DNA of 64,000 bases from NCBI RefSeq assembly GCF_017355965.1, contig NZ_JAFIQW010000006.1, positions 1 through 64,000 on the forward strand, written 5' to 3'. The stretch is from Desertivibrio insolitus. GTDB taxonomy: Bacteria > Actinomycetota > Actinomycetes > Actinomycetales > Microbacteriaceae. Of the stretch, positions 16,513 through 25,017 are shown piece after piece. A program made the position numbers and the translations under genes. Every line of letters begins with the position of its first letter. The stretch's first letter is position 1. The notes beneath the pieces are model-generated. The model worked only from the letters and a program-made list of their open reading frames with translations. It searched no databases and was not told the origin of the DNA.

Positions 16513-19500
16513 CCTCGACCGAGCGGCCGAGGGCTGCGCGCGGCAGGCGGATCGAGGCTCCGTCGCGTCGCGCGGCTGCCGCCCGCGGTCCGCTCGCGCC
16601 GCTCCTCGCGCTCGGGCCGCGCGGCATCCGCTCCCTCTACGTGCTGGGCCTGCTCGGCGCGCTCAAGGGCGGCGCCCTCGTCGCCCTCGCCTGGTCGCTC
16701 GCGGTCGCGATCGCCCGCCTCGTCGAGGGCGGCGACGGCTGGGCCGCCGCGATCGGCGTCGGCATCGTCGCCGCGGTCGCCCGAGGCGCCCTCGCCTGGG
16801 CGACCGAGGCGTACGCCGCGCGGGCCGCCCTGGGGGCGAAGGAGCACCTGCGCGGCGCCCTCGCCGAGCGCCTGCTCGCCGGCCCCTCGTCGCTCGGCCC
16901 GGGCGGCGCGAGCGTGCTCGCGAGCCGCGGCCTCGACGAGCTCGACACGTACTACTCCCGAGTGCTGCCCGCGATCGCGCAGGTCGCGACCGTGCCGCTC
17001 GTGGTCGGCGCGCGGATCCTGCTCGCCGACTGGGTGAGCGCCCTCATCGTCGTGCTCACCGTGCCGCTCGTGCCCGTGTTCATGGCGCTCGTCGGGCTGC
17101 ACACCCGCGACCGCGTCGAGGAGTCGACGTCGGCGCTCACCCGACTCTCCGACCATCTCGTCGAGCTCGCACGCGGTCTGCCGGTGCTCGTCGGCCTCGG
17201 CCGGGTGGAGGAGCAGACGGCCGCCCTGCGGGACATCTCCGACGAGCACCGCCGGCGCACTCTCGCGACCCTCCGGCACGCGTTCCTGTCCTCGCTCGTG
17301 CTCGAGCTGATCGCCACGATCTCGGTCGCCGTGGTCGCGGTCTTCGTGGGGCTGCGGCTGCTCGGCGGCGACCTGCCGCTCGAGGTCGGACTGCTCGCGC
17401 TGCTGCTGGCGCCGGAGTGCTTCACGCCGTTCCGCGACGTGGGCGGGGCGTTCCACGCCGCGCAGGACGCGGTCGCCGCCTCGTCCCGCGTGCGCGCCGC
17501 GATCGACGAGCCCGTGCCAGCCCCGCTGTCCGCGGCCCCGGCTGCTGCGGCCTCGGCCGCGCCGGTGGCCCTCGAGGTGCGCGGGCTCGCCGTGCGCTAC
17601 CCCGGCCGCGGCGTCGCCGCCGTCGAGGGGCTCGACCTCACCGCCCCCGCCGGCGCGATCACCGTGCTCGACGGACCGAGCGGGTCGGGCAAGTCGACCG
17701 TCTTAGCCGTGCTCGACGGCTCGCTCGGCGGCGAGGTCGTGACGGGCGAGCTGCGCGGCGTCGACCGCGAGCGGATGGCGGTCGTGCCGCAGCATCCGAA
17801 GACCGTCGCACCGACGGTGCGCGAGGAGCTCGCGCTCTACGGACCGGGTGGCGACGCCCTGCTCGCGCGCCTCGGACTCGCCGCCCGCGCCGACGCCGAC
17901 CCCGCGGAGCTCAGCCCCGGCGAGCTCCGCCGCCTCGCCGTCGCCCGCGCCCTCGCGCGCGTGGAGGCGGGCGCGACGCTCGTGCTGCTCGACGAACCCA
18001 CGGCCCACCTCGACGACAGGTCGGCCCGCGCCGTCGAGCGGGAACTCGCCGCCCTCGCCGGTCGCGCGACCGTGCTGCTCGTCTCCCACGAGCCGCGCGT
18101 GCGGGCGCTCGCGACCTCCCGGGTGCTGCTCGGCGCCGCCGCTCCGGATGCCGCCGAGTGGGGCGCCCTGCCCGAGCCGGCGCCCGCCGACGCGCTGCCT
18201 GCCGTGGAGCCCGTCCCCGCCACAGACTCGGACCAGTCCGGCCTCGCCCTGATCGCGCGCTTCCTCCGACCCGCCGCGTGGCGCTTCGTCGCGGCCGCGC
18301 TCCTCGGCAGCGCCGCCGCGACGGCGGCGGCCGCCCTGACGGCGGTCTCCGGCTGGCTCATCGTGCGCGCGAGCCAGGAGCCCGCGATCATGTACCTGCT
18401 CGTCGCGATCGTCGGCGTGCGCTTCTTCGGCATCGCCCGCGCCGTGCTCCGCTACTGCGAGCGGCTCGTCACCCACGACGCCGTGTTCGACGCGGCGACC
18501 GGGCTGCGGATGCGGCTGTGGCGCGGCCTCGCCCAGCGCGGCGCGTCCTCACGCGCGCTGCTGCGCGGCGGCAGCGCCGTGGACCTGCTCGTCGTCACCG
18601 CCGACTCGGCGCGCGACCTCGTGCCCCGCGTCGTGCTTCCGCCCGTCGTCGCCCTCGTCACCTCCACCGCGGCCGTCGCGACGGTCGCCCTGCTCCACGC
18701 CCCCGCCGTGCCGCTGCTCGTCGCGGCGCTGCTGATCGCGCTCGTCGGCGGACCGCTGCTCGCCCGTTGGGCCGACCGCCGAGCGAGCCGCGGCCGGGTC
18801 GCCCTGCGCGGCGAGATCGCCCGCCGGGTCGCCGCGCTCGCCGCCGCGGCGGACGACCTGCGCTCGAACGGCGTCACCGCGTCGGTGCGCCGGGGCCTCC
18901 GCGAGGCCGACGCCGCGGCGGGTGCCGACGCCCGCCGCGCCGCGAGCGCGCTGGGCGCGGGCTCGGGGCTCGTCGTCGCCGTGCTCTGCGCCGCCGCTGT
19001 CGCGATGCCCCTCGTGCTCGCACCCGCGGTGCGGTCGGGCGCGCTCGACCTCTCGATCGCCGCCGTGCTCGTGCTGCTGCCCCTCGGGTTGCTCGAGCCC
19101 GTGCTCGGCGGTGTCGACGCCGTGCAGCAGTACCCGGCGCTCAGGTCGGCGCTGAGTGCCGTCGCAGTCGCGGAGCCCGAGACACCCGCGGCGCCCGCGC
19201 AGGAGGCCGCCCTCGCGCCGCAGGCGGTGGAGACCCTCGAGCTCGACGACGCGGCCGCGCGCTGGCCCGGCGCTCCGGTCCCGGCGTTCGCGGGGCTCAC
19301 CGCGACCGCCCGGCGCGGGCGCTGGCTCGTCGTGCACGGGCCATCCGGCAGCGGCAAGTCGACCCTGCTCACCGTGCTGCTCGGCTACCTCCCGCTCGAG
19401 CGGGGCCGCTACCTGCTCGGCGGCGTCGACGCCGCGGGGCTCGCGCCGCAGGCCCTCCGGTCGCGGGTCGCCTGGGCGCCGCAGGAGGGCTACCTCTTCG

Positions 19501-19910
19501 ACTCGACCATCCGCGGCAACCTGCTGCTCGCCCGCAGCCGCGACGACCGCCCCGACGAGCAGGAGCTGCACCGGGTGCTGACCCTCGTCGGACTCGGCCC
19601 GCTGGTCGCGACCCTGCCCCGCGGGCTCGACACGCGCATCGGCAGCGAGGGCGCCGGCCTCTCCGGCGGCGAGCGGCAGCGCCTCGCGGTGGCCCGCACG
19701 CTGCTCACGCGCGCCGAGGTGGTGCTGCTCGACGAGCCCACCGCGCACCTCGACCTGCTCACGGCGGCCGCGCTCATGGCCGATCTCCGCACGGCGCTCG
19801 CCGACAAGATCGTCGTGCTGGTCACTCACCGCGCCGCGGACGTGCGGCCCGGCGACGCGCTGCTCGCGCTGGCCCCGGATGCCTCGGCGCCCGCCCTCCA
19901 GGCAGCCTGA
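16509..19910 (+). CDS. cydDC: fused CydD-CydC thiol ABC exporter
   Basis: One 1133-residue polypeptide holding both halves of the CydDC exporter, which moves glutathione/cysteine-type thiols to the outside and is needed for bd oxidase assembly. The first half has a six-helix domain (about 30-330) and an ATPase with Walker A GPSGSGKST near 389 and signature LSPGELRRLAVARAL; the second has a membrane domain (about 590-860), Walker A GPSGSGKST near 944 and signature LSGGERQRLAVARTLL. Both Walker B/H-loop regions are present (LLDEPTAHLD twice). The first signature has LSPGE where LSGGE is usual, so the first site may be weaker. The fusion is common in actinobacteria. The GTG overlaps the cydB stop. 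Confidence 0.93.
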   Translation: MTSTERPRAARGRRIEAPSRRAAAARGPLAPLLALGPRGIRSLYVLGLLGALKGGALVALAWSLAVAIARLVEGGDGWAAAIGVGIVAAVARGALAWATEAYAARAALGAKEHLRGALAERLLAGPSSLGPGGASVLASRGLDELDTYYSRVLPAIAQVATVPLVVGARILLADWVSALIVVLTVPLVPVFMALVGLHTRDRVEESTSALTRLSDHLVELARGLPVLVGLGRVEEQTAALRDISDEHRRRTLATLRHAFLSSLVLELIATISVAVVAVFVGLRLLGGDLPLEVGLLALLLAPECFTPFRDVGGAFHAAQDAVAASSRVRAAIDEPVPAPLSAAPAAAASAAPVALEVRGLAVRYPGRGVAAVEGLDLTAPAGAITVLDGPSGSGKSTVLAVLDGSLGGEVVTGELRGVDRERMAVVPQHPKTVAPTVREELALYGPGGDALLARLGLAARADADPAELSPGELRRLAVARALARVEAGATLVLLDEPTAHLDDRSARAVERELAALAGRATVLLVSHEPRVRALATSRVLLGAAAPDAAEWGALPEPAPADALPAVEPVPATDSDQSGLALIARFLRPAAWRFVAAALLGSAAATAAAALTAVSGWLIVRASQEPAIMYLLVAIVGVRFFGIARAVLRYCERLVTHDAVFDAATGLRMRLWRGLAQRGASSRALLRGGSAVDLLVVTADSARDLVPRVVLPPVVALVTSTAAVATVALLHAPAVPLLVAALLIALVGGPLLARWADRRASRGRVALRGEIARRVAALAAAADDLRSNGVTASVRRGLREADAAAGADARRAASALGAGSGLVVAVLCAAAVAMPLVLAPAVRSGALDLSIAAVLVLLPLGLLEPVLGGVDAVQQYPALRSALSAVAVAEPETPAAPAQEAALAPQAVETLELDDAAARWPGAPVPAFAGLTATARRGRWLVVHGPSGSGKSTLLTVLLGYLPLERGRYLLGGVDAAGLAPQALRSRVAWAPQEGYLFDSTIRGNLLLARSRDDRPDEQELHRVLTLVGLGPLVATLPRGLDTRIGSEGAGLSGGERQRLAVARTLLTRAEVVLLDEPTAHLDLLTAAALMADLRTALADKIVVLVTHRAADVRPGDALLALAPDASAPALQAA

Positions 19911-19981
19911 GCGGGGCCTTCGCCGCCGAGTCATCCGCACGCCCGACGGGTACTGGGGGAGGAACGACGCAGGGAGGGACC

Positions 19982-20380
19982 ATGCCCGCGAGGGACGAAC
20001 TGCCGAGCACGCTGCAGCGCTCGGAGAAGCACGCGCAGGAGACCTGGATCGCGGCGCACGACTCCGCGGTCGAGACCTACGGCGAGGGCGAACGCGCCCA
20101 TCGCACGGCGTTCTCGGCGCTCAAGCACTCCTACGAGAAGGTCGGTGACCACTGGGAGCCGAAGGAGGAGAAGGGCCCGTCGGACAAGGGGGCCGAGCGC
20201 AACCGCGGCGGCCGCAGCGGCGACACCGCCGGGGGAGTCGACGCGAACGCCTCGAAGGCGCACCTCCTGGACGTGGCCAAGCGCCTCGAGGTGCCCGGCC
20301 GGTCGAAGATGACGAAGGACGAGCTCGTCGAGGCGATCCAGAAGGCGAACGCGAAGGCGACGCGCAAGGCGCGGGAGTAG
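19982..20380 (+). CDS. ChaB-like protein with C-terminal Rho_N domain
   Basis: A 132-residue hydrophilic protein. Residues 1-62 match the ChaB fold (ELPSTLQRSEKHAQETWIAA, then FSALKHSYEKVGDHW). A flexible, Gly/Lys-rich linker follows (about 63-90), then a Rho_N/SAP-like helix-turn unit (HLLDVAKRLEVPGRSKMTK, ELVEAIQKAN) and a basic tail. ChaB is named for a calcium/cation antiport locus but has no settled function; Rho_N domains bind nucleic acid. Starts at ATG 19982 after GGGAGGGACC. It follows cydDC by 71 bases and may or may not be in that operon; it converges with the Ig-like protein gene. Confidence 0.82.
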   Translation: MPARDELPSTLQRSEKHAQETWIAAHDSAVETYGEGERAHRTAFSALKHSYEKVGDHWEPKEEKGPSDKGAERNRGGRSGDTAGGVDANASKAHLLDVAKRLEVPGRSKMTKDELVEAIQKANAKATRKARE

Positions 20381-20419
20381 CGCGGGAGTAGCGGCTTTCG
20401 CGGCCGGGCTGGTGTCTGA

Positions 20420-21913
20420 TCAGCACCAGTCCGGCGCGAAGCCCGCGATGCTGCGCGTGGCCGTACCGGTCGTGAGGTCGACGAAGATCGTCGTCATCGC
20501 CGTGTAGGCGGAGGCCTGCGGATAGCCGTCCGGCTCGCCCTCGACCGACACCGTCTCGACCGCCGCGTACTGGCCGTTCGGCGAGAGGCAGAAGTCGCGC
20601 ACGGTGCTGCCGTCGGCGGCGGGGGTGATGCTGAACGGCGCCTCGCCCGTCTCGTCGACGTAGAGGAGCGCCGAGACGACCTGCCCCGAGTCCGCGAACC
20701 CGACGAGCTGCAGGAGATAGTCGCCCGCCTCGTCGACGACGAGCACGCGTCCGGTCGAGAGGGCGGGGTCGAGCTCGGGCACGGCGAGTTCGAGCGCCGA
20801 CTGCTCACCGGTGGCGAGATCGACGACGAAGCCGCCGGTAGGGTCGGCGACCACGAGGTCGAGCGTGCCGGGCACGAAGCCGCGCACCTCGGCGTGGGTG
20901 CCGAGCGGCGAGGCCGCCTCGGGGGTCAGCGCGTCGACGAGCGACAGGTTGCCTTCGGCGTCGTGCAGCACGACGGACGTCGTCCCCGGCACGAGGTACC
21001 AGTCGCGCACGCCGACGGGTCCGCCGGTGCCGACGATCGGGGTGCCGAGCGCCGACTGGTCGGCCTCGTCGTAGAGCACGAGCTCGCTGGCGCCGCCCGA
21101 CGCGGGGGTGAACACGAAACCGAAGACGCCCTGCTCCGACGCCGCGAGCTCGCTCACCTGGCCCTCGCCCGGCAGGGTGACCGGCAGTTCGTAGTCGTCC
21201 GCGAGCGAGACCCGGGTCACGGTCGGCGCGTCGTCGGCGTCGAGGGTCACGACGACGAAGCCGTCGGAGGTGCGGGCGTACTCCTGGATGCGGTCGGCCT
21301 CGAAGACGACCTCGCCCTCGCCGCCCGCGAGCGTCGTGCGGCGGAGCACGTCGGGGTCACCGGCCGAGCCGCGGTCGAGCACGAACAGCTCCGGATCCGG
21401 CGTGGTGAAGGTGTGCACGAGGTCGCCGGTGCGGCCCGTCGACGACGAGGTCACCCCGGCCACGCGCACCGTGTACTCCGTGTCGTAGCGGAGCAGGTCG
21501 TCGAAGGTGACCGTGACCGAGCGCTCGTCGCTCTGCACGGTGACGGATGCCGCGGGCTCGACGGTCACGTCTTCCGCGGTCACCGGGGCGATCGGCTGGT
21601 CCGTCGTGAGCAGCAGCCGTGAGCCGGCCGAGGCGATGAGCGCGTCGGTCGCGAGCTGGGCGCGGTCGAGTCGTGGCCCCTGAAGGCTGCCGGCGACGGC
21701 GAACCCGGCCGCGAGCACCGAGAGCACGAGGATGCTGCCCCAGAGCGCTCGGCTGAAGCCGCGGGAGTCCGGGCGCATGCGCTCGAGGCGCAGCTCGGTC
21801 CTCGACGGCGCGGGCGCGCTCTCCGTCCGCTCGGCTCGTCGCCGAGGCTCGGTGCGGCGGCGCGGCTCGGCGCGGCGGAAGGGCTCGTCGTCCCAGTCGT
21901 CGATCGGTGGCAT
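20420..21913 (-). CDS. membrane-anchored Ig-like/beta-propeller-like protein
   Basis: A 497-residue protein of unknown function. An Arg/Glu/Pro-rich cytoplasmic head (1-55, with repeated EPRRR) precedes one transmembrane helix (about 60-82). Outside, a bacterial Ig-like domain (about 105-180: TTDQPIAPVTAEDVTVEP to YTVRVAGV) is followed by about 300 residues of short beta-rich repeats resembling a propeller (ELFVLDRG, LVLYDEADQ, LDLVVADP, VLVVDEAGDY). It ends in a Cys. Its ATG overlaps the stop of the TIGR03943 gene (TGATG at 21911-21915), so it is the third gene of that operon and may be an exported accessory of the permease system (inference). Confidence 0.75.
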   Translation of the reverse strand: MPPIDDWDDEPFRRAEPRRRTEPRRRAERTESAPAPSRTELRLERMRPDSRGFSRALWGSILVLSVLAAGFAVAGSLQGPRLDRAQLATDALIASAGSRLLLTTDQPIAPVTAEDVTVEPAASVTVQSDERSVTVTFDDLLRYDTEYTVRVAGVTSSSTGRTGDLVHTFTTPDPELFVLDRGSAGDPDVLRRTTLAGGEGEVVFEADRIQEYARTSDGFVVVTLDADDAPTVTRVSLADDYELPVTLPGEGQVSELAASEQGVFGFVFTPASGGASELVLYDEADQSALGTPIVGTGGPVGVRDWYLVPGTTSVVLHDAEGNLSLVDALTPEAASPLGTHAEVRGFVPGTLDLVVADPTGGFVVDLATGEQSALELAVPELDPALSTGRVLVVDEAGDYLLQLVGFADSGQVVSALLYVDETGEAPFSITPAADGSTVRDFCLSPNGQYAAVETVSVEGEPDGYPQASAYTAMTTIFVDLTTGTATRSIAGFAPDWC

Positions 21914-22659
21914 CAGAAGACGTACGGCTCCGCGGGCTGCTCGGTCGTCTCGGTCGTGCTCGGCACGATCACGAGCGCCTCGCTGCTGACCACGCTCGGG
22001 TTGGTCGCGAAGGCGCCCTCGACGTCGACCCAGGTCTCGACGGGGAAATCCTCGCGCCATCCGGGCAGGTACACGGGCACACCGACGGGCTGGGCGTCGA
22101 CGGCGCAGCACGTCACGACGAAGCGGGTCACGTAGAACACGTTGTCGGGGTCGGTCTCGTCGGGGGTGACGAAGCCCTTGACGGTCGCGCGCTGGCCCTC
22201 GATGCTGCCCGCGGAGGCGGGGGAGCGGAGCACGGCGGCCCAGTCCTTGACGGTGAACGCGCCGTAGTCCGCCCCGGAGAGGGTCGGGGCGTCGACCGCG
22301 AGCACGGCGTCGGACGAGTTGACGTCGCGATCGGCGGCGGAGGCGGCGGAGAGCGTCGACGGCGGCAGCGCGAGCAGCGCCACGGCCGAGGCAGCGACGA
22401 GGAGCAGCCCGCCGAGGGTCCACCAGCCGCGGCCGCGGGCGGGGAGCTCCTCCTCGTCGTGCTCGTCGGGCGCAGGCGCGAGGGCGAACGTGGCGACCGC
22501 GAGCACGCCACCGATCACCGCCATGACGACGGTGAAGACGTAGTAGCGGGGGTGGATGTAGAGCCCGAGCTGTCCCGTCGCGCCGAGCCAGACGGTGGAG
22601 ACGATGCCGAGCAGCGCGAGCACGAGGCCGCGCCAGCGGGCGAGGAGCCGGCTAGCCAA
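21913..22659 (-). CDS. TIGR03943-family permease partner protein
   Basis: A 248-residue protein of the TIGR03943 (DUF1980) family. Two or three hydrophobic helices lie in the first 110 residues, then a soluble domain with the family core GFVTPDETDPDNVFYVTRF, VVTCCAVDAQPVGVPV and WVDVEGAF. These proteins occur next to DUF318-type permeases in Gram-positives. Metal-related roles have been suggested but are not established here. The start is a TTG (22657-22659) lying inside the 3' end of the permease gene, an eight-base overlap; no other start fits. Its stop overlaps the next ATG as TGATG. Confidence 0.85.
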   Translation of the reverse strand: MASRLLARWRGLVLALLGIVSTVWLGATGQLGLYIHPRYYVFTVVMAVIGGVLAVATFALAPAPDEHDEEELPARGRGWWTLGGLLLVAASAVALLALPPSTLSAASAADRDVNSSDAVLAVDAPTLSGADYGAFTVKDWAAVLRSPASAGSIEGQRATVKGFVTPDETDPDNVFYVTRFVVTCCAVDAQPVGVPVYLPGWREDFPVETWVDVEGAFATNPSVVSSEALVIVPSTTETTEQPAEPYVF

Positions 22660-23689
22660 GCAGGTTCACCCCCAGTCCGAGCGCGAGCGCGCAGAGCGCG
22701 ACGAGTGCCGTGAGTTGCGCGAGCGTGCGGGTCGAGAAGGTCGTGCGGAGCAGCGAGAGCATCTTGACGTCGATGATCGCGCCGAAGACGAGGAACGCGA
22801 CGATCGCGCCGGGCAGGAACGTCGACCCGAACGCGAGGATGAAGAACGCGTCGACGTTCGAGCAGATCGCGATGACGAACGCGAGCGCCATGAGTGCGAG
22901 CACCGACCACAGCGGGTTCGAGCCGAGGGTCACGAGCAGGTCGCGCGAGACGACGACCTGGATCAGACCGGCGATCGCGGCACCGACGAAGAGCGCCGGC
23001 AGCATCGCGCTCGTCTCGCGGGCGAAGAGGCCGAGCGCCCGGGTCATCCGCCCGCCGTGCTCGTCGGAGTGGGCCTCGTACGCGCACGTGCGCTGGAAGC
23101 GCGTGGTCAGCAGCTCCGAGGGCGACGGATGCCGCGAGAACACCCAGCCGAGCAGGTTCGCGATCGCGAAGCCGCCGGCGATGCGGGCGACGAGGATGCC
23201 GTCCTCCCAGCCGAACGCCTGGTAGGTCGTGATGATCGTGACCGGGTTGAGGATCGGCGCGGCGGCGAGGAACGTCATCGACTCGCCGACCGTGAGGCCC
23301 TTGACCATGAGTCCGCGGGCGAGCGGCACGTTGCCGCACTCGCAGACGGGCAGCACGACGCCGAGCACCGAGACGGTCGCGCGGCGTAGCCACGGCGTGC
23401 GGGGGAGCAGGCGCAGGATGACCCGTTCCGGCACCCACAGCTGCACGACGATCGCGAGCAGGATGCCGAGGAAGACGAAGGGCAGCGACTCGATCAGCAC
23501 GCTGATCGCCAGCGTGATCGCGTCGCGGGCGGCATCCGCGGCGATGACCTGCTCGTCGGCCGGCGCGAGCAGGCGCACCGTGACGAGCACGGCCACGAGG
23601 GCGAGTCCGGCCACGAGCGGGCCGGGGCGGAGCAGGCGGGGCCGGGAGGTCGACGGGCGCGGAGCGACGTCGGGCTCGCGCAGGACCAT
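22652..23689 (-). CDS. DUF318-type permease
   Basis: A 345-residue integral membrane protein with about eight to ten helices and the family motif VVLPVCECGNVPLARGL (CxCGxxP) near residue 115, the likely substrate site. Other landmarks are AAPILNPVTIITTYQAFG and IAICSNVDAFFILAFGSTF, two matched half-repeats. The family includes ArsP-like exporters, but that substrate is not implied here. ATG 23689 leads an operon with the TIGR03943 protein and the Ig-like protein. Upstream, between it and the DUF2795 gene, lies a family-typical palindromic repeat. Confidence 0.87.
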   Translation of the reverse strand: MVLREPDVAPRPSTSRPRLLRPGPLVAGLALVAVLVTVRLLAPADEQVIAADAARDAITLAISVLIESLPFVFLGILLAIVVQLWVPERVILRLLPRTPWLRRATVSVLGVVLPVCECGNVPLARGLMVKGLTVGESMTFLAAAPILNPVTIITTYQAFGWEDGILVARIAGGFAIANLLGWVFSRHPSPSELLTTRFQRTCAYEAHSDEHGGRMTRALGLFARETSAMLPALFVGAAIAGLIQVVVSRDLLVTLGSNPLWSVLALMALAFVIAICSNVDAFFILAFGSTFLPGAIVAFLVFGAIIDVKMLSLLRTTFSTRTLAQLTALVALCALALGLGVNLLG

Positions 23690-23827
23690 GGGGGAGAGCT
23701 TAACCCGGGCGCGCTGGAGCTGGGAGCGGAGGCCATTTCTGGCCTCCGCCGCGACGCCAGCGCCGCCGCCCGTCCCGGGCGGCGGACTCGCACGTACCCG
23801 AACCCTCCGCCCACGCGGCGACCGGAG

Positions 23828-23860
23828 GGTCTCGATACGCCTCTGCGGCGCTACTCGACC
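23828..23860 (-). repeat. GGTCTCGATACGC...GCTACTCGACC intergenic palindrome, copy 1
   Basis: An imperfect palindrome reading GGTCTCGATACGC, seven bases, then GCGCTACTCGACC. The reverse complement matches the copy at 29301-29335 at both arms (GGYCGAGTAGCGC and GCGTATCGAGACC). From memory, sequences of this form recur between genes in Microbacteriaceae genomes. Placement between two same-strand genes suggests a transcription-attenuating or REP-like element. Confidence 0.7.
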
Positions 23861-23872
23861 GCCGAGGGCGCG

Positions 23873-24067
23873 CTACTCCTTGGAGATCGCGCTGGAGACC
23901 GCGGTCGGCGCGTCGTACTCCTGGTCGGGGAGGTTCTTCAGCGCCTCGAGCACCGTCTCGTCGGCGCCGGAGGACTCCGCGTTCTTCACGATGTCCTCCT
24001 TCGACGCCGGGTAGTCGATGCCGCCGAGGAACTTCTGCACCTGGATCGGGTTCGGGGTGTCGGCCAT
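23873..24067 (-). CDS. small DUF2795 protein
   Basis: A 64-residue hydrophilic protein with the DUF2795 core: IQVQKFLGGIDYPASKEDIV, a short loop, then VLEALKNLPDQEYDAP. Such proteins are short helical adaptors of unknown role, frequent in actinobacteria and in several phyla. ATG 24067 follows GGAAGAAAGGAG, a strong ribosome site. It lies 23 bases after the glycosyltransferase gene on the same strand, so it may be the last gene of the glycan operon. Confidence 0.85.
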   Translation of the reverse strand: MADTPNPIQVQKFLGGIDYPASKEDIVKNAESSGADETVLEALKNLPDQEYDAPTAVSSAISKE

Positions 24068-24090
24068 GGCCGCTCCTTTCTTCCTTCTTC

Positions 24091-25017
24091 CTATCGATCG
24101 CGGAGCACGGCCCCGCGATCACCGCCGGGGGCGACGCCCTCGGCGGCTGGGGTCCCGTCCTCGGAGGAGAACAGGAGGTCGAACGCGTCGACGGGCCGGT
24201 CGGGGATCGTCGTCGGCGCCTCGAGGTGCACGGCGCCGCTCGGCACGATGCCGACGCCGCCCGCGGTCTCCATGACCCGCCACTGCGCGGCGACGTCCTC
24301 GCCGACCGCGCCCGCGGGGATGTCGTTCCAGAACCGGAACCCGCCCGCCTCGACGAGGATCCGCCGGCGGTACAGCACGCACGCGCCGACCCACGCCACC
24401 CGGTAGGCGCGCCACTCGTCCGCGTCGAGGTCGAGCTGCGCGGCGACGTGCGCGAGGTTCGCCGCGTTGTGCAGCTTCCAGCGGTCGAAGCCGGGCAGGC
24501 CGCGGCGGATGATCTCGGGCCGGGCCTCCTCGGCGGGCTCGAACTCCTCGCGCTCGTGCGGGCGGTCGTCGTCGAGGTAGGAGAGCCCCTGCACGGCCGA
24601 GCCGACGAAGCCGCACTCCAGCCGGTCGAGGGCGTCGAGCATGCGGGAGATCGTGCCGGGCTCGAGCCACACGTCGTCGTCGAGGAACAGCACGGCGTCG
24701 GCGGACGCGTGGTCGAGCAGGAACTGCCGGTGCTCGGCGAGCCCGCGCCGCACCTCGTGACGCAGGTAGGTGACGCGGCGGTTCTGCGCCTCGAGCACGC
24801 GCACCATGGCCTGCACGGAGGGGGAGTGCCAGCCCGAGGCATCCGTCGACTGGTCGCTCACGATCACGTCGAAGGCCGGGTCGTCCTGCGCCGCGAGCCC
24901 GGAGAGGGTCACGGCGAGCTCGGCGGAGCGCCCGGCGGTCGGGATGAGCACCTCGACGCGGGGCTGCGGCGGCTGCGGGGGCCGGCCCCACGCCTCGGAG
25001 CCACGACGGCTGCGCAT
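24091..25017 (-). CDS. family 2 (GT-A) glycosyltransferase
   Basis: A 308-residue glycosyltransferase. The GT-A landmarks are VEVLIPTAGRSAELAVTL at the start, VIVSDQSTD for nucleotide binding, the metal-binding DxD in VLFLDDDVWL near residue 115, and a WVGACVLYRRRIL/EAGGF block before the catalytic ED (VGEDVAAQW). No membrane helix is evident. The ATG overlaps the stop of the HldE gene (TGATG), so it is translated with the ADP-heptose synthesis genes and may transfer that sugar or another onto the same glycan. Donor and acceptor cannot be told from sequence. Confidence 0.87.
   Translation of the reverse strand: MRSRRGSEAWGRPPQPPQPRVEVLIPTAGRSAELAVTLSGLAAQDDPAFDVIVSDQSTDASGWHSPSVQAMVRVLEAQNRRVTYLRHEVRRGLAEHRQFLLDHASADAVLFLDDDVWLEPGTISRMLDALDRLECGFVGSAVQGLSYLDDDRPHEREEFEPAEEARPEIIRRGLPGFDRWKLHNAANLAHVAAQLDLDADEWRAYRVAWVGACVLYRRRILVEAGGFRFWNDIPAGAVGEDVAAQWRVMETAGGVGIVPSGAVHLEAPTTIPDRPVDAFDLLFSSEDGTPAAEGVAPGGDRGAVLRDR

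Noticed and set aside
16509-19910. CydD-CydC fusion as an assembly or frameshift artefact
   Set aside because: Fused CydDC proteins of this length are normal in actinobacteria, and the junction between halves is smooth.
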